A DNA stretch of 64,000 bases. Origin: Blastobasis lacticolella. Taxonomy: Eukaryota > Arthropoda > Insecta > Lepidoptera > Blastobasidae. Below, piece after piece: positions 11,801 to 26,800 of this stretch. The number at the start of each line of letters is the position of its first letter. The first letter of the stretch is position 1. The notes below the pieces were generated by a model, which was not told where the DNA came from, did not search any database, and saw nothing but the letters and a program-made list of their open reading frames with translations. The DNA lies in assembly GCA_905147135.1 (NCBI GenBank), contig LR990044.1, positions 7,320,122 through 7,384,121 of the forward strand, written 5' to 3'. A program made the position numbers and the translations under genes.

Positions 11801-14800
11801 GCTATACAATTTGCTTCACACCATTTGTGGTTACCTGGTAGGAATCTCTCATAGAGAAAAGTATATAATTAAATAAGTATACAAAAAAGAATATAATGTA
11901 TAATGTGGCCTATGTCTTTAAGGACGCTCTTCGCCGAAAGTGGGACAAAATACCATCAGACCGCATTTGTGCAGCGAGCGTATCTTTCGGGACAGACTCG
12001 ATGCTATTATCCGCGCTAAAAGTGGCTACATAATCATATTTTTTTTACTTTGAAGTATTGTTTCATTGTATAGATACTAGTATTAATATTCTGTGGATAA
12101 GGGTACAAAAATTTTTAAATAAAAAATCTCAATATGTACAACGTTACAGCATTTACAATTCGTAGAACATCGAGTGACGGACCCTGAACATATAAATCTT
12201 CCGGAAAAAAGGTTTAAATCATAATAAGGAAAACCGCAACAAAATCCGTTGCGTGGTTTCCGAGGAGTTAGCGAAAACACAGTAGAGGAGGGAAGCAAGT
12301 ATATTTTATACCTACTATGCAAGCAAAGGATTTGCCAGGTGACTGTGTGCACGTGAAGGGTTATGACCTTGACCCCTTTTAGTAGGTACTTCGCTACGTA
12401 ACGTACCTAATATCTTACTATTCTATTTATATCTTACTACCTAAAATGCTTTTGGCTACGGCCTCATTCACGCAGAATTCGATAAAATCTTTGTAGAGTC
12501 GTCTAAAGAGGAGTCCGTTCACTGCCACAAACCCTCTTTTAAAGTTACAATTGTGTTTAAATGATAAATAATCCCTTGAAAACGTACTGTAATATTAGAA
12601 AGATAGATTGGATATTGTTGAAAATATTAAGAGTATTTGAACGTACCTAATTAGCTAGGTACTTAGTTACAAAACGCACTCTCTGGCACTTTGCCATGTT
12701 CTGAGACAACTACTGAGAGTATTTAATTACCGTTCCTATTGTTAGGCATTGTTCATTCATAAATATGCAGTCGTAAATACTTCGTTCAAAATAATCCGGT
12801 TACATAACACTCAAAGAAATTCACTTCATTTTCATTCTGGCACTAATAAAGAGTGGAACTCTTTTACTACGGATGTGTTCCCCAAGCAATATTGTCTAGG
12901 CATTTTTATGGCAAGAGTGAATTGCCACTTTGTCAGGCTACACCATAGTATCGCTTATCATATGGTAGGACTCTGTCGAGCCTGAGGAGTTCCTCTGGGT
13001 GAGTACCACCGCCTAATCTATTTCTACCGCCAAGCAACATTGTTTGCATTGTTGTGTTCCGGTTTTAAGGTTAAGGTAGCCAGCGCAATTACAGGCATGT
13101 GGCATTTCATCTAGCATGAGACATTTAATCTTAGTCCTCAAAGCGATAACGCACTGCGGTTCTGCATTTATGTGACTTGCCATCTAAATGTTAAGAGCGA
13201 CAGTTACCGTTTACCATCATGTGGGCTGTCTGCTCGTTTTATGTAGTATAAATAAATCCTCGGCATCGCCACTTCTACCAGATGAGATAGCGTACAAAAT
13301 AAGTTTATAAAAAACATGCCCTACTTAATACTATCTATTACATTGCCTCTTTCTGACAAAACACATTTATTCTACATCATATATCAAAACAACTGAGTAT
13401 TGTAATGAACACAGTAATGTGATCATTATTTACACAAGCATAGAGTATCAGATAATACCAAGCCCCTGTTATCTGATAGCGCAATGTTTACAAATACTTC
13501 GCAATTTTGACCCTCGATTACGATGGCTGACTGATAATGTTCCTATCGTAATTCCATGCAAAGAATCTCTCTACCACGATAATAATAACTGCTTCGTACG
13601 TTTTTATTGCTCCAAATTCTTGCGGATTATCCGGCCAAACCCGAATTACATGTGAAGACACGGAAAGCCTGAATTACAGAATTTTAGATATTATTTTGTC
13701 GTATTATGCCGCGAGACTTTATTTTATTACTAACTGGCGACCCGCTTCGCACGCGTAGTAACCTTCACAAATTATACACCTAAACATTCCTCATGAATAA
13801 TTCTGTATATTGATACAGAATTATTCATCATCCATAAAAATCCGTTCAGTGTTTTTGAGTTTTTCGCGAACAGACAAACAGACTTTTTGAGTTTATCGCG
13901 AACAGACAGATAGACAGACGCGGCGTGGAACTTTGAAGTGATATTCGATAATATTTTCTTATAAGTACCCCATCGTCATTCCGGCTGCGCTCTTAGGCGT
14001 GCTAGGGCGGCGAACCGCCTTCCTACTTCGCTAGATCTCCAGCAGACCTCCTCGGTCTTTCGAATTTTTTTTTATACCACTAAGGTGGCAAACAAGCTTA
14101 CGGCCTGCCTGATGGTAAGCAGTCAGTCGTATATGAATATGTCGCATTAAAAACTCTCCACATCTTCCTTGCAGAACTCACAAAATGTGGAGTACAAGCC
14201 GATCCGGAGCGTCCTGGTCGCGAACCGAGGGGAGATCGCCATCAGGGTATTCCGGGCTTGCACCGAGCTGGGAATACGGTCCGTCGCCATATACAGCGAG
14301 CAGGATAAGCTGCAGATGCACAGGTTCGTAAACGCCATTTTTTTTTTAAACCTAAACTAGGAATATAAGAGATGCCGTCATGTTGCGGATTTTTTTTAGA
14401 ACTTTTTTCTCGAACTTGCAACAGCAATTAACGGCAACAGCAGCTTTCTCTTGACACTCTTTACAGACCTCATATATTTCTGGCCAGGCTTTACGTCCTA
14501 TATATGAGTCCCGTTGGGTTTAATCTGGATAGAGGCATGAAATGGTCCGGTCGGCGTAAACCTTCCTATATATGACATGATATATATCCTATATATGATA
14601 TTGTGCTTTCACGTATTTCATCGTACACATGCTCCATAGCGCAAGATACGGGTCTCCTCCAAATCGGGAAGAAGGAGGGTTGCGACGTAAACCCGCGCTT
14701 GGCAGACGGGTTTGAGAAACGCATTGTTGATAGGGACAGAAAACTTGTTTTTTTTTTTTTCAAGTATTGACGTCTTCTAGATCTCCTTCAAAACAAATAT

Positions 14801-17800
14801 TGATTCAATTAATTGATTAGGCAATTTGTGGATGTAGATACGCTCTGTAAATATATCTTGTATGTAACTCCAGTTCGGGATAGTGCCGTGACGGTGATCT
14901 TACTTTTAAACAATTTTTATTGATTATGGACACTAGTGCACTAAAATTACTTGTAGGTGACAAGTGGAAATAAATCTTAATAATTGTCTTGTGGCTTGAG
15001 AATTTTTATGTTCTCATTGCGGTCACACCTCTCAAGTCGATTACCTACGGCACATACATTTCGTAATAGCTTGAAGGAAAACCGCAAACATTCACATGAC
15101 ACGCTTGCGTATCACACCCATATTACAACCAATACGTTTGCTTAATCATACAAACACGTACAAATCCAACCCTCACCGATTGCCTACAACCTCGACATTC
15201 TGGTCATCCATCAAATAGTTTGATCTACTTTCGCTGGCAAGGCCGCAATCGCATACGCACAAGCCTCGGCAAACTGACATTATCAGTCAAGTAGTAACGC
15301 GTTTGGCAAAACAATTGGTACTTATGAGGTGGCATGCTGTACAGTCAACGTGGCTCTGCCTCTAAAAAGTTTGGACGAAACTGATAAGGCGGAGGGCATA
15401 GTCCACTACTGCTATACACATAAGTAAATTCGTAGAGTTACTACCTAAAGTGCGTCATGTAATGTTTTTTCCCGGACTGACCTAAATGTTTGACCTAATC
15501 AGAATCTGACGTAGTCCGAATCTGACTAAATAAGAAACTGACCTCAGAATCTGTTGACCTAAGAATTTGACCTACTTCGCCGAGTGCATAATTAATGGTA
15601 TTACCAGTACCTACTAATATATCATTTTTACTTCATAAAATAATTTATAACTTTGTTGTTGAAGAAAATTCGTTGAATAGAGGATTTGGCTTTATGTTTA
15701 TTGTTTTCCTGACATTCCTCAAAATTTTGGAAAACCAAACTGGAATTTAATTGTCTTTTAACCCCACCCACCGTATAGTTAGTTCACCAGGATCCAGGAC
15801 CTTCGCAGGATCCCCCATCTACATGATTATCACTCAGGTGACCAGTTCATCGTTAAAACTAACATTGACTTCGCGACTATCATTGATCATGAAGGTGGAT
15901 TAGTTGTCGGATCCATAAATCAAATGTAGGAACCTAATCGACTAACTTTGCTTTCGTCAGTCTTCGTCATTCGGAAGATTTGTATGATGGGGAAGAAAAC
16001 AGCTACACGAAAAGCCACGAGTTATTTATTTACAGATGTCAGCGGTAAAAATGCACATAGGTTAGTTCAGCTTCGTAGGGCTTCATAGACCGTCGATTCC
16101 GTCGTACGCGTGTGAGGCAATATGAAGTCGAATTAGGCGAGGTGCATTATTTACCACCGACTAAAGTTATTTAGTCGTCTCACTGTCAATGACAAGTCTG
16201 ACCGTACCGCGTCTGTACAATGTTTACTTACTCGTGTTTGGGCGTCGCTACACACGACGCGTCGTGTGTAATTCGGTCGGTCTGTTGCGATTGTTGATTC
16301 AAAACACAGATGATAAGGATCTGTGTTAATCGAAGTGCTCGTTTACAATGTTTTTGGCACATTTGTGACAGAATAGTTTATTAGTTCCAAGGACCTTGTT
16401 TTGCTGTTATGAATGTTTTATTTTTACATCATAAACCGGCCTATATCAGGTCCCGCGGGATGCCCAAGAAGCGATTGATTGATATCGCCGAGTCGGATGC
16501 GAGAGCCAACGGCTTACGATGTGAGAATGCCGAAAGTCGGGTAAAGTGGAGAAGAAAAAGTAGGAAAGCGGACCCTGGCAGAAGCCGGGATTGACCGCTC
16601 GGATGATGATGATCATCTGCCATAAGAAAATCTTTGGTTTTAATCATAATATAACAATTGGCTGACCGCAGATGAATTGATTCATAACGGAACAATCAAC
16701 TATTTTATGATCTAAGGACATCTCAAAAAATTTCGTTATCATAGAAGAATCTGAAAATGTCTAGTACGAAAACCGTGAGCGAAAGGGACCGGTGCTACAT
16801 TCACCCCGGAGCCCTTACATTACCTGCCGCTCAATCCAATTACTCTAGAAAGGCTAATCACGGAAAACGACAGAGATATTTTCGGCGAGGTATAATATTT
16901 TTCGGCTACAAATGTCCAAATTCTAACTTCCATAATAACTAAATATGCAAATATTTATTTTCCACATAGGACCTATGTCGTAAGTAATTTGATTTGCAAT
17001 ATTGACACTTATTCCACAGACAAAAGGCCGACGAGGCGTACCTAGTCGGGCAGGGCATGGCTCCGGTGGCGGCCTACCTCAGCATCCCGGAGATCATCCG
17101 GGTGGCCAAGGAGAACAACGTGGACGCCGTGCATCCTGGATACGGATTGCTTTCCGAGCGGTAAGTGAATGGTAGAGTACCAGTTGAACATAGACATACT
17201 TACTGCGCTGGCTCAGCGACACCAGATATCGCCACCTTTTCGTATCCTGCGCCATCTCCTGCCAATCGAGGATTCCTAGTGAATAGACTATACATTATTT
17301 ATTTGGGGGAACAATGGGAAAGTTTCAGACAGCTACTAAAGTGTAGTTCGGCGTCCCTTACTAGATGGCGCTGCTTAGACAGGATTCTCAAGTATTTAAT
17401 TTGGTAACCGAAGTTACTCGGGAAGGTGTTCCGTGAAAAAATACTTAGTGTTAGTACCTGTTTTGAGAAGAAAGCGCAAAATGTCTACATTTTATTCTAA
17501 CGGTCTCGTTTTGATTTATTTTTGAGAATCGTGTCTAATCAACGCCATATATTACAATTATTTGAAATAATTTGTTACTTGAAAATCTCCTGTTGACAAA
17601 TCAGTTCGCGATTTCAAATTAATAAATAATATTGGCTACTTCCCTTCGTATTTCAAAAGGCAAGAAATTAAATTTCGTACAGCGGTTCTCATACTCATAT
17701 GGATATTTGTCGGAAATACCAAACATATTGATGTACATCAGTTTTAGCATACTACTAGCGTAACCAACCTTGTAGTAATACCTCATTTCACACAGTCCCA

Positions 17801-20800
17801 GTCTAGCGAGTGTTAAAAATTATAGCACGCAACGCCGCAATATATTTTCAATACCGCATTATTGCGGTATTAAAACTTGTAATATCGCAAAATCGGCATA
17901 CCACGTTCAGAGGCAGGGAAGGAGGTTACGCCTATACGTAAATATTTTACTCAAAACAATGTTTGGCTATATATAAACTACTTTCACATAATAACAAATA
18001 AAAATAAAAAGCCTTTTATTTCTAGCAAAAACAAAATTACAATTACAAGTAAATATGTAAGGTATGGTTAATAAGATACTTATTTATTAGGTTAGTATTT
18101 ACCTACCTAAACACAGGTTTTTCTAATTCACTACAATTTAATAGATTTTATTATTTTATTATAATTTACTTTCTTATTTAAGTATTACCAGATTTCTCTG
18201 CTAGAACCCCTCTACAGGTAAAGGCCTCCTCCAAGGATGTCCAGTCCTCTCTACATTTAGCTATTTGAAGCCAATTTGGCCCAGCTGTCTTTTTTATTTC
18301 ATCTTCCCATCTAGCATATGGTCTGCCCTTCTTCCTTACACCTTTCGGACCTGTCCATTCTGTCACGTTATTAGTCCATCTCTGGTCTTGAATACGCGCT
18401 ATGTGTCCTGCCCACTTCCATTTTAACGATAGAGCCTGTGCTAGCCCGTCTTTGGCTTTGGTAATGTGCCTAATTTTAGTGTGGCGTATTTTTTGCAACT
18501 TTTTGATGTTCAACATACTTCTCTCCATGCTTCTTTGGCATGTTACTAACTTATTGCGTACCTTATTGTTGAACTTCCACGTTTGGCAAGCATAAGTTAG
18601 GCATGGTATAAGGCACGTGTTAAGCACTTTGGTTTTTATGTTTATGGGCATTGTGTTGTTTTTAAAAATTTATTTTAAGCTCCAGTATTTGTTCCATGTT
18701 AGTTGCGCTCTTCGTTCCACTTGTTGGCAAGAGATACCTAAGTCATCTACGATTTGCAGACGACTTGGTGCTATTATCAGAGTCAGGTTCAGAACTCCAA
18801 TCCATGATAGAAACTTTAAATGAAGCTAGCAAGGCAGTAGGCCTAGACATGAATCTATCAAAAACAAAGTTGATGACCAATAGCTCCAAGATAACAATAT
18901 CCGTCGATGGTGAGCCTCTTATGTACACGGACCAGTACACCTACCTGGGCAAACAAATTAGCTTTAGCCGAAGTAACAACGAGAGGGAAGTGGAACGAAG
19001 AGCGCAACTTTCACGTAGTACATAAATAAAATAAGACAGATTTGTCTCTCTGGTGCGACTTGGCAGCGAGACAGACTACAGTACCTCTGTAGTCTCATTT
19101 TTATTGTTTGCTGTCGGGAATTCCACAACGCACGCACGACTAATATGCGACGATTCATGAAAGGGATTTCCCTATCATGGTCGTTTTAACACCGCGAAAT
19201 TAGTTCTGTAATCTCGCTTTTGCGATACCGAAATACAATGCGAATTTCGCGAAATTGCGGTAACGATATAACGGTATTGCATGCCTTATTAGGGACACAA
19301 AGTGAAGCAGAAAACTAATACTCCAGTCATACTAGCTTTACGATTAGGTTTTTCTGTTGTCGTGGCATCTATCCTGTAACGTGGATGACACGACCTCAGA
19401 AAAAATATGCACGGTCCCAAACAAGTATTTCCTCTGACGTGTGTGTTGTGGATCAAATTGATCAGGCTCCGTACTTTTTCAGACAAAATTTCTCTCTGGC
19501 TCAATCTTGCGGAGCGACCACACTTCTATGGACATGATAGATGTGCCTAGTGGTCACGTCGCTATATGGGCAAGATAGTCACATAGAAATAGAAATATAT
19601 TATTTGCCTATAGTTTGCAATTGATTATTACATTACTTGTATAAAACATAAGACTCTTATAGACAAAATGGTCCAAGACTCAGCGTATGGATGAGGGGAA
19701 ACCCACACCCGCAGGTATTCTGTCATGGCCAGACTTAGACTAAACATTGATCATACAATATTTTGCCCTAATTACTACGCATAGGTCAATATGACGATAA
19801 TACCTTTGAGACTATACTCTCCATACATAAAATGATAAAATCCATTCGCAGAGCGGACTTCGCCCAGGCAGTGAACGATGCTGGACTTCGGTTCATCGGG
19901 CCCTCGCCGAAGGTGGTGCAGCAGATGGGTGATAAAGTGGCAGCTAGGAAGGCCGCCATTGATGCCAGTCAGTATACCATATAAATAATAATTGTCATTT
20001 TGGCGTTAATGTCCCGGTTGTGCTCTCATACACGAGGGCCCAGGGTGCGCTGTGACCATGATCCAGGATTTCAAATAATTACCTCTTCTTTAAAATATAG
20101 ACGTCTCGGTCTTCCCATGCATATCTTTAACCTAAGCGGTTTAGGTTTTGAGTTGACAAAAATCTTTCAACCCTTGTCTTTACTCCTCAGACTTAATAGA
20201 GTCCTGCCATAGGTAAAAATGTTAATTTTACATAACGTCCAAGTAAAATGTCCCTTCATGTCATTTCAGAGGTGCCAATCGTCCCCGGTACAGACGGCCC
20301 GATCACCACAACAGCGGAGGCTGTGGAATTCTGCAAACAGCACGGCTTACCAGTTATATTCAAGGTAAAATTATATCTCTATTATAGTCTTCATTACAGC
20401 TTATCTTATTTGTCAGGATCGATTCCAAATGATATGCAGTTTCTTTAACAATCGTTCAGTAGTTTATAAAACATCTAAAACCTAGAGGAACAAGAGGCAG
20501 TAACTGGATGGTGCTGCCTACATTTGTCGCACACACAATGGACCCGAATAGCAGAATCATCTTGTCATCGCTATTTAGCCTGCTTCACCATTCATTCAGA
20601 CATCTGTCTGTATCTCAGACGCTTAATCATCTCAAATCTCCCATCCTCAACCACTCGGTCACCATTCACCGACCCATATTATGTCTACTTCGGAAGCAGT
20701 GCCTAAACGCTTCAAGTCAAATCTCAAGCTACCCTAATTCCCGTAGACAGCGTACAGCGACAGTGGCCACTGCTTGCGGGTACCTCTTTTCTGAAACGAC

Positions 20801-23800
20801 ATCACCCTAGGGCCTAATTCTCACGTTGTGACATATCGAATTCGATATTTTTTCTAGACACATATCTCCATTAATAATGACATTGAAATGTCTATTGCAG
20901 CCTAATAATAATTTGTTAACTATCTTAGTCGTATATTCTTGAAGATCAATTTCAGTGACGTTTTAATACAGTTTTTTGGCTATAGAAAATGGCGAATTTG
21001 AAATGTCATAGCGTGATAATCCCCCCTGGAGATCTATTTGATGTCACCTTTTCTTCGTTCGGACTTGAGGCCGAATAAAAACTAATAAGGTGTTATCACC
21101 ACCGCTAAGTGTAGCCGCTCCTAAGGACAGACATTAGTTTACCCTCATTTGGAATTGACGATTACCTTCAGTTTGAGTTCTCGAACCACTACCATTGTTT
21201 GCAGTGACGTGATTTGATGTATAACTTTATTTAAAAATTCTTAGGAGTCCATTATTTTCACCATTTTTACGAATCCAATTAAATCTTCGAAACAATGTCT
21301 ATTCAGGTAAAATCGTTACGAATAGATACGAATGTGAACTAAGCTGATTCTGACTAAGCTGATCTTTTCTTAAAAATGGGAATGGGGTACCATCATCGAA
21401 CATTATCTATTGGAGTATCTATCTATGGAGTCCTGCCATTTGCCCTAAAATATTAATAAATAATTTCAGTTCACGTTCATATCTACACTACTTGACAACA
21501 ATTTTACCTGAGTCGCCTATCGTTTAAAAGTATAATATTAAAATATTTCACTAATTCGTATAATTTTCTACAAAAAAAAAAATGGTGTCAAGAATCTCAA
21601 TCTACCCTCCCCAGGCGGCGTTCGGCGGTGGGGGCCGCGGCATGCGGGTAGTCCGCGAGATGAGTGAGGTGGCGTCCTCGTTCGAGCGGGCCTCCTCGGA
21701 GGCGCTCGGCGCGTTCGGGAACGGCTCCATGTTCATCGAGCGGTTCATCGAGCGGCCCAGGCATATCGAGGTGCAGCTGTTGGGTGAGTTATTAGGAGAG
21801 TTTATTTAGACAAACAAACAATTGCACTATATATATATCGCGCACGTCGATCTGCTTTACTTATCTCATCTCTCTTCTGTAGGCCTGCTGGAAGAAATTT
21901 CTTTTAGAAATAAGTAGTACCTGTTGTATCGTCTGTATGTATGATGTTTCTCTATGTATTTTACTGTGTGCAATAAAATGTTAAATAAATAAATAAATAA
22001 ATATATTTTAATTACAATGTTACTCCATACATTGTAATCAACGCCGTTGCCCTTAGATAGAAGTTGGTTGTTTTACTATCCTGCGGGTTTAGCCTAGATG
22101 CCACGCTTCGTAGGTATTCTATTGTTACTTAGATTGGAACTTGTCGGCTGCATTCGACTAGTTTCGGAGCGTTGGTAGTACGGTAAAGAACTTATACTAA
22201 GGCGCTTATTACAACATCAAGTGCAATAGAATATCTACGAAGCGATTGGCATCTTAACTAGACCTGCTCGCCTTACTTATGTTTTGCGACAATAAAAAAA
22301 TATATTAATGTTATGTGAGAGTTTGTAAGGATGAGGTATGCGATTAATACCTATTGACATTTAACGCAAAAATTACTTAAATAATTCATTTGCCCGCGAC
22401 TTCGCTTGCTGGAAATGTTTTACCGTTACCATTTTAAATGACATATTATATGAACGCTAATACTACAGGGAGGACAAACTGTATCTCGGGTTCTACTTAC
22501 CCGAATTAGATGAAGCATGGCTTAGATTGTACCCCGGACCTCAAGCTACCAAACTATTAAAACTGAATCAAAATCCGTTTAGTAGTTTCTGCGTGATGCG
22601 CGAACAGACAAACAGACAGATAGACAAAAACAAAATAATATTTTTTATGCCATAGTCATGCCCAAAAATACTTTATTTTATTTTATTTATGTCTGCGCTT
22701 CATGCGCCACCTGTGACTCAGGAGCGGGAATATTAATAAATCGTTTTAGAAATTGACATTGTGATAATTGAATGATGATTGAACTGACATTAATATTATT
22801 TCCTTTTTAATTAATGACATTTCAATATTAAACTAGTGTTACGATTATTGCTTAATTGTATTGCGTGGATATTTTTATTTCATTGTGCTAACTATGGAAT
22901 TTAACTTTTTGAAATAAATGTTATATTATAACATTATTATAAAGTCGATGTCTAAAAGCTGTATCCCCATTCCCAGGCGACAAGGCGGGAAACGTGGTGC
23001 ATTTGTACGAACGCGACTGCTCCGTACAGCGCCGCCACCAAAAGGTCGTGGAGATCGCGCCCGCGCCAATGCTCGACCCGGAGGTAGGTGGAGGGTTGGG
23101 GGAAAGAGAGACAGATTGTTTTATTTAATACCTTTCTAAAGTCTAATATTTAGAATATCTTAAAAAATAAGCGACGACCTGAGTGGTTCAGTGGACAACA
23201 TGCCGGCATGCCACGCAAGAGGTCCCGGGTTCGATTCCCGGCCGGGTAGAAATTGAAATGATGAATTTTAATTTCTGTTACGGGTCTGGATGTTCTATGT
23301 ATAATAAGTATGTATTTAAAAGTATATAAGTAGTTTATCAGTTATCTAGCACCCATAACATAAGCTTTGCTTACTTTGGGGCTAGATGGCGCTGTGTGAA
23401 TTTGTCCACGATTATTTATTATTTATTACAAGCGACGGACCAGACTTACAAGCGACGTACCTTTTCGATTTGTGTGCCCGATTTTTCGGTTGGGTTACCC
23501 CCATGGTCACGAGAAGACTGCCGTGGAGAGGTGACAGCTGCGGTGGTGTGCTGGTAGACTCCTACCCTCACATAGAATTCCCTTAATATAATAATATGTG
23601 TAAAGAACGCGAGTTTAGTTTGAAACAAACATATGGACTATTGTTTAAAATTTATAATTTAACAGAGCTATTTGAGTATTTTGATTCGCATGGTTGAGTA
23701 CCGCCATTTAATCACATTATACATTTAATACACTCCAATAAACTCCGTTATGCGAGGAGACAGATAATTAATCTTTGAGATAAGTAATAAGTTCTACGTT

Positions 23801-26800
23801 TTTAAACCATTTTAATTTCGTTTTCAGTTTTTGTTATAGTTTAAGAACTATTTTCTTTTATTTATTCTTAGCTATGACATACTTATTCGTTATCAGTCAT
23901 CGTCCCTTATGTTTAGAATTGGTAATTTAATTCAGTAATTTATACATTAGCAACACCAGCGGTACCACCACCCCAAACCCCGAAACCAGAGATTTTGGCA
24001 ACACATTAGATATACTCATGCTAGCTAATTACGTAACAAACAATTCTCTGATTTCAATGACAGAATTTGTTACTTTTGCGATTACATATCATCGATATCA
24101 TGGGTTCAGCTGCTAACAAAGTTCCATTGCAATAAACTGAAACTATTAAATAGATCATACGTAATCGCAAAGTAGCAATTTCAACCATTGAAATCAGATA
24201 CTTGTTAGCAACAGAGTTGCGTAATTAATCCACAGGTGTTGCTAATGACCATATAAGGCGGCCCGCTTGCCTTTTTGTCTACCTACTAAAGAAAAATATA
24301 ACCTGACCCCTCTATCTGATATCCAGATCCGCCAAAAGATGGTGGACTGTGCGGTCCACCTCGCCAGACACGTCGGCTACGAGAACGCAGGAACCGTGGA
24401 GTTCTTGCTCGACGACAAGGGTAACTTCTACTTCATCGAGGTCAATGCTAGGTGAGTACTTTGAAAAACATCGTCAGCGTCATATCAGCCGGAAGTCGCC
24501 TACTGTTGGGCATAGGCCTCGCCCAGAAATCTCTACAAAGGTCGGTCCAGTGCCTTCCGCATCCAGCTGGTACCCGCGATTTTTGTCAAGTCGTTGGTCC
24601 ACTTTATGGGAAGCCTACCTACAAACTGATGGACTGCTTTATGAAACATATACCGTGAAGAAAACACATGGCATGCTGAGATGATGGTTGGAAAAAAGAT
24701 CCATTGCTGGTAAACACTACTTTGTGAGGATTACTGATTAGTTTAAAAACGAAGTCTTCCTTTTCCGTAGTCCATGTTTATAAGAGTTCCTTCATAAGTA
24801 AATCGATACTGTTTCACCCGGAGCCGGCGGCGTTCGATAGTGCACTAATTTCACGTAACGCGGCGGCGGCGGAACCGCTGGCCGTGTGACGTCATTCGCG
24901 ACTTACTACGAGTAAGTAAGTAAAAACTCTTTATTGCACACATATTATAAGACAATATACAAAAATCAGCATAATATACATGCGCGCAAAGGCGGTCTTA
25001 TCGCTTTAAGCGATCTCTCCCAGACAACCTTTGGGAAGAGGTAATGTTTCACAAGAACTAGTAAGTAGTGCAAGAGTAAATAGTAACGAAAAATAATAAT
25101 TAACAAATAAGCTTAGGTGCGTTTCGAGTGTGAAACAGATAGTTGCCAATTGGCATAAGAATTCAAATCGACGGTTCAAAAATACGGCGCCAGATCTGAT
25201 ACTGGATGACGTTTTTATTAGTCTAATCATCGTCATCATGATCCTAGCGGCAAATCCCGCCTTCAGCCAGGGTCCAGATTGATTCTCAAAAAACTCAGCG
25301 AGTGAATCCATCGCTCAAGCACTTATTTTCCACGTATCAGACCTGTGTCTGTGCACTGCTGCACAACACCATCATTTTTCGCGACATCTGTCAATAATTT
25401 CACCTCCAATTCTCTTTCACCAGACTCCAAGTAGAGCACACAATAACGGAAGAGGTGACCGGTATCGACCTGGTCCAGTCCCAGATCCGGGTCGCGGAGG
25501 GCATGACGTTGCCCGAACTGGGGCTCACCCAGGATCAGATAAGGGCCCAGGGCTACGCCATCCAGTGTAGGGTCACCACCGAGGACCCAACCAACAACTT
25601 CCAGCCTAGTACGGGCAGGATCGAGGTGTTCCGGTGAGTAAGAAGACGATATTTGACGACCTGAGTGGTTCAGTGGTCAACAAGAGGTCCCGGGTTCGAT
25701 TCCCGGTCGGGCAGAAATTTAAATGATGAATTTTAATTTCTGTTACGGGTCTGGGTGTTCTATGTATAATAAGTATGTATTTAAAAGTATATAAGTAGTT
25801 TATCAGTTATCTAGCACCCATAACATAAGCTTTGCTTACTTTGGGGCTAGATGGCGTTGTGTGAATTTGTCCACGAATATTTGTTATTATTATTATTTAT
25901 TATATTTTGTCTAAGTAAATGTTTATGAGGATAAAAATATGTGTAATATAAATATGAGTAAGAAGACGACATCTTTGGCCGTATCGTTACTTGCCACAAG
26001 GTGAGATGGCGGTCAAATGCTTAGCTAGTGTTACTATAAAAAAAAAGGTGCGATCTAGTGTTCACGCTTCATTTTTGGACGCATTGTCACTTACCACAAT
26101 GTTTGGATAGAGATCGAAATAGTATAAGTAAATAGAAGTGCCATGTGGAGCGTATAACTAACTATCGGAAAAAGCTTGTTGCCATTTCGATTCCTATTGC
26201 GCATGACTATACTACTGCGCAATAACAGTCAAGTATCAGATACTATGGGCAAAATATGTCTATCGGGGCATTCACATGGCGACAAATTCACGCGCGCATA
26301 GGATGTCTATTGACTTATCTTATTTTGATTTCTGTGGTAGCGACGTCTATGGCCACAATTAAGTAAATCAAACAATACACGAGTTGGCAATCATCATACA
26401 CGAATAGGTTGACCTCGTTATCAGGCGGTTGACTGCGTGTCTACCTTTCAATCCCAGCTTCCACCAGGGTCTGTTTAGCGTGCAATTTTGCTTAGACCTT
26501 CTTACCTGCTGGCAAAGAGATTGGAAAGTTAGCTACCTAGTCTTGCATAAGCATGAACTACACATATTATCGGGTTTGTTACCACGGTTAGTATTGTTTT
26601 ACCTCGATATTTCGACGCAGTTCGAAGTGTAGTGAATAACCACGAAAGTCTTAAAACCAACATAGGTGTAGGAAGAGGGGGGGGCGGGTGGGCCGTGCCC
26701 ACCCCAGAACGGTCTGGTGCCCACCCCAGGATTGGTGTTCAGGTGTTCACTGACTGTACATTATCGATCGACTTGGCTTCATCGGCCACCTCAGGGGCCA

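Noticed and set aside
18178..18651. 157-codon minus-strand ORF as a host gene
   Set aside because: Its motifs are those of RTE-type LINE RT C-termini and an in-frame stop precedes it; it is part of the inverted LINE.
20508..20810. 100-codon ORF in PC intron 5
   Set aside because: Compositionally plain, no splice sites in frame with PC, no recognisable family.
24349..24684. 111-codon plus-strand ORF
   Set aside because: Out-of-frame reading of PC exon 8 running into a family E repeat.
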